A stretch of 5,878 bases of DNA from Gammaproteobacteria bacterium (GTDB lineage: Bacteria > Pseudomonadota > Gammaproteobacteria > Pseudomonadales > Halomonadaceae): assembly GCA_023485185.1 (NCBI GenBank), contig JAMCZP010000034.1, positions 1 through 5,878 of the forward strand, written 5' to 3'. The notes under the pieces were generated by a model. It searched no databases and had not been told where the DNA came from. It saw only the letters and a program-made list of their open reading frames with translations. Shown one piece after another: positions 4,635 to 5,878 of the stretch. Each line of letters opens with the position of its first letter. Positions within the stretch are counted from its first letter, which is position 1. The position numbers and the translations under genes were made by a program.

Positions 4635-5878
4635 CTAGTGACCTACCGGAGGCGGCGCAAGTACATCGCGCGCCCCGTTAGACCCCATAGCGGTAACCAC
4701 ACCAGCACCTTCCATTGCTTCAACTAAACGTGCCGCACGGTTATAGCCGATCTTAAAACGGCGCTGAACAGCAGAAATGGACGCTTTACGGGTTTCAGTG
4801 ACAAACTGAACGGCTTCGTCGTAGAGCGCATCTTGCTCTGCGTCGTCACCATCTACTCCTTCGGCCTCAAGACCGGTTAGGGCGTCTGCCGTCACACCGC
4901 CAGAGAGAATCTCTTCGATATACTGCGGTGCGCCACGGCGTTTCCAGTCATCGACCACGCGGTGTACCTCATCATCATCAACGAAGGCACCGTGGATACG
5001 GTTAGGCGGTCCAGACCCAGCAGGCAAATAGAGCATATCGCCATGACCCAGCAAACTTTCGGCACCGCCTTGATCCAGAATCGTGCGCGAATCAATTCTT
5101 GATGAAACCTGGAACGCCATCCGCGATGGAATATTGGCTTTAATCAAGCCCGTCACAACATCCACCGAGGGGCGCTGAGTAGCCAAAATCAAATGGATAC
5201 CGGCAGCGCGCGCCTTTTGCGCCAAGCGGGCAATCAGCTCTTCGACTTTTTTGCCGACGATCATAAACATATCGGCAAACTCGTCGATGACCACGACGAT
5301 GTAGGGCAGTTTTTCCAACACTGGATGCGGTTGATGCACCTCCCACGGCTGCGGCTCCCAAAGCGGGTCGGCCACCTGGGCGCCGGCGCGCTCGGCTTCA
5401 TCCAAACGACCATTGAAGCCTGCGATATTACGTACACCCATGGCCGCCATTAGCTTGTAACGGCGCTCCATCTCAGCGACACACCAGCGCAAACTGTTGG
5501 CCGCCTCTTTCATATCGGTGACTACCGGCGCCAGCAAATGGGGAATGCCGTCATAGACCGACAGCTCCAACATTTTGGGATCGACCATGATCAGCTTCAG
5601 CTCGCTGGGTTTGGCTTTCAACAGCATTGAGATCAGCATGGCGTTAACACCCACCGACTTACCCGACCCGGTAGTACCTGCCACTAGCAGGTGAGGCATC
5701 TTGCCTAGGTTGGCCACCACGGGGCTACCGCCAATATCCTGACCTAGCGCCATGGTTAACGGAGATGTCTCTTGCTGATAACGATCGGAATCAATCACTT
5801 CGCGCAGGCGAATCATGGCGCGGTTGGGGTTAGGTATTTCAATTCCCACCGTGGGGCGACCGGGAATAACTTCTACCA
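4635..5878 (-). CDS. ftsK: DNA translocase FtsK, C-terminal motor and gamma domains (N-terminus beyond window)
   Basis: FtsK is a septum-anchored hexameric ATPase that pumps DNA during division and activates XerCD recombination at dif. About 413 C-terminal residues are visible, starting [19 protein letters not shown]; the membrane and linker parts lie beyond the right edge. There is no start codon here: the frame is open to base 5878, and the GTG at 5849-5847 is internal. Motifs, in visible-residue numbers: Walker A GTTGSGKS (67-74); [18 protein letters not shown] (about 97-114); Walker [13 protein letters not shown] (192-203); [20 protein letters not shown] (209-228); [19 protein letters not shown] (232-250); [20 protein letters not shown] (263-282). 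The winged-helix gamma domain that reads KOPS DNA follows (about 350-394, with [18 protein letters not shown]). It could in principle be an SpoIIIE paralogue, but the lolA neighbour supports FtsK. A terminator follows the stop. Confidence 0.97.
   Translation of the reverse strand, partial: VEVIPGRPTVGIEIPNPNRAMIRLREVIDSDRYQQETSPLTMALGQDIGGSPVVANLGKMPHLLVAGTTGSGKSVGVNAMLISMLLKAKPSELKLIMVDPKMLELSVYDGIPHLLAPVVTDMKEAANSLRWCVAEMERRYKLMAAMGVRNIAGFNGRLDEAERAGAQVADPLWEPQPWEVHQPHPVLEKLPYIVVVIDEFADMFMIVGKKVEELIARLAQKARAAGIHLILATQRPSVDVVTGLIKANIPSRMAFQVSSRIDSRTILDQGGAESLLGHGDMLYLPAGSGPPNRIHGAFVDDDEVHRVVDDWKRRGAPQYIEEILSGGVTADALTGLEAEGVDGDDAEQDALYDEAVQFVTETRKASISAVQRRFKIGYNRAARLVEAMEGAGVVTAMGSNGARDVLAPPPVGH

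Noticed and set aside
4500..4727. Plus-strand frame of 75 codons across the ftsK tail and terminator
   Set aside because: It runs through the terminator stem and REP-like hairpin and overlaps ftsK antisense; composition is not protein-like.
5847..5849. GTG as the start of ftsK
   Set aside because: The frame stays open to the window edge and the upstream residues VEVIPGRPT match FtsK, so this codon is internal.
5846..5861. Near inverted copy of the murI stretch at 961-976
   Set aside because: One mismatch in 16 bases. Both are explained by TVG and GRP codons in FtsK and MurI, and unlike the 26-base repeat the FtsK reading stays normal.
1..5878. A new mobile, defence or toxin-antitoxin system
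   Set aside because: All sizeable frames are explained by housekeeping families or the hemerythrin-like gene; no transposase, integrase, nuclease, array or small paired ORFs were seen.

Overview
The window reads as ordinary chromosomal core sequence from a gammaproteobacterium. GC content is a little above 50% by eye. The protein set and its variants (TrmA, MurI, RarA, LolA, FtsK) fit an oceanospirillalean such as Halomonas/Vreelandella. That placement is inferred from protein resemblance, not from any search. I found no phage, CRISPR array, toxin-antitoxin pair, transposase or new defence-like system.

Layout from left to right. Bases 1-478 (minus) hold the N-terminal part of trmA (tRNA U54 methyltransferase), which runs off the left edge. 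murI (glutamate racemase, 525-1328, minus) lies just upstream and is probably co-transcribed with it. A clear intrinsic terminator (1412-1445) separates murI from a small hemerythrin-fold protein (1494-2039, minus), whose usual metal-binding histidines look mostly replaced. A 330-base divergent spacer (2040-2369) holds no gene but is rich in dyad symmetry. rarA/mgsA (2370-3704, plus) follows and converges on lolA (3741-4391, minus), with a strong hairpin across the rarA stop codon. lolA is preceded by a ~240-base spacer containing the intrinsic terminator of ftsK and a REP-like palindrome. The motor and gamma domains of ftsK (4635-5878, minus) run off the right edge.

The genes are housekeeping: tRNA modification, peptidoglycan D-glutamate supply, replication-fork maintenance, lipoprotein trafficking and chromosome dimer resolution. 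ftsK, lolA and rarA are neighbours in many gammaproteobacteria such as E. coli, but there they point the same way; here rarA is reversed. The points most worth a second look are: the first 26 bases, an exact copy of a murI segment where trmA should continue (probable contig-end chimera); the histidine-poor hemerythrin-like protein; and the structured spacer upstream of rarA.
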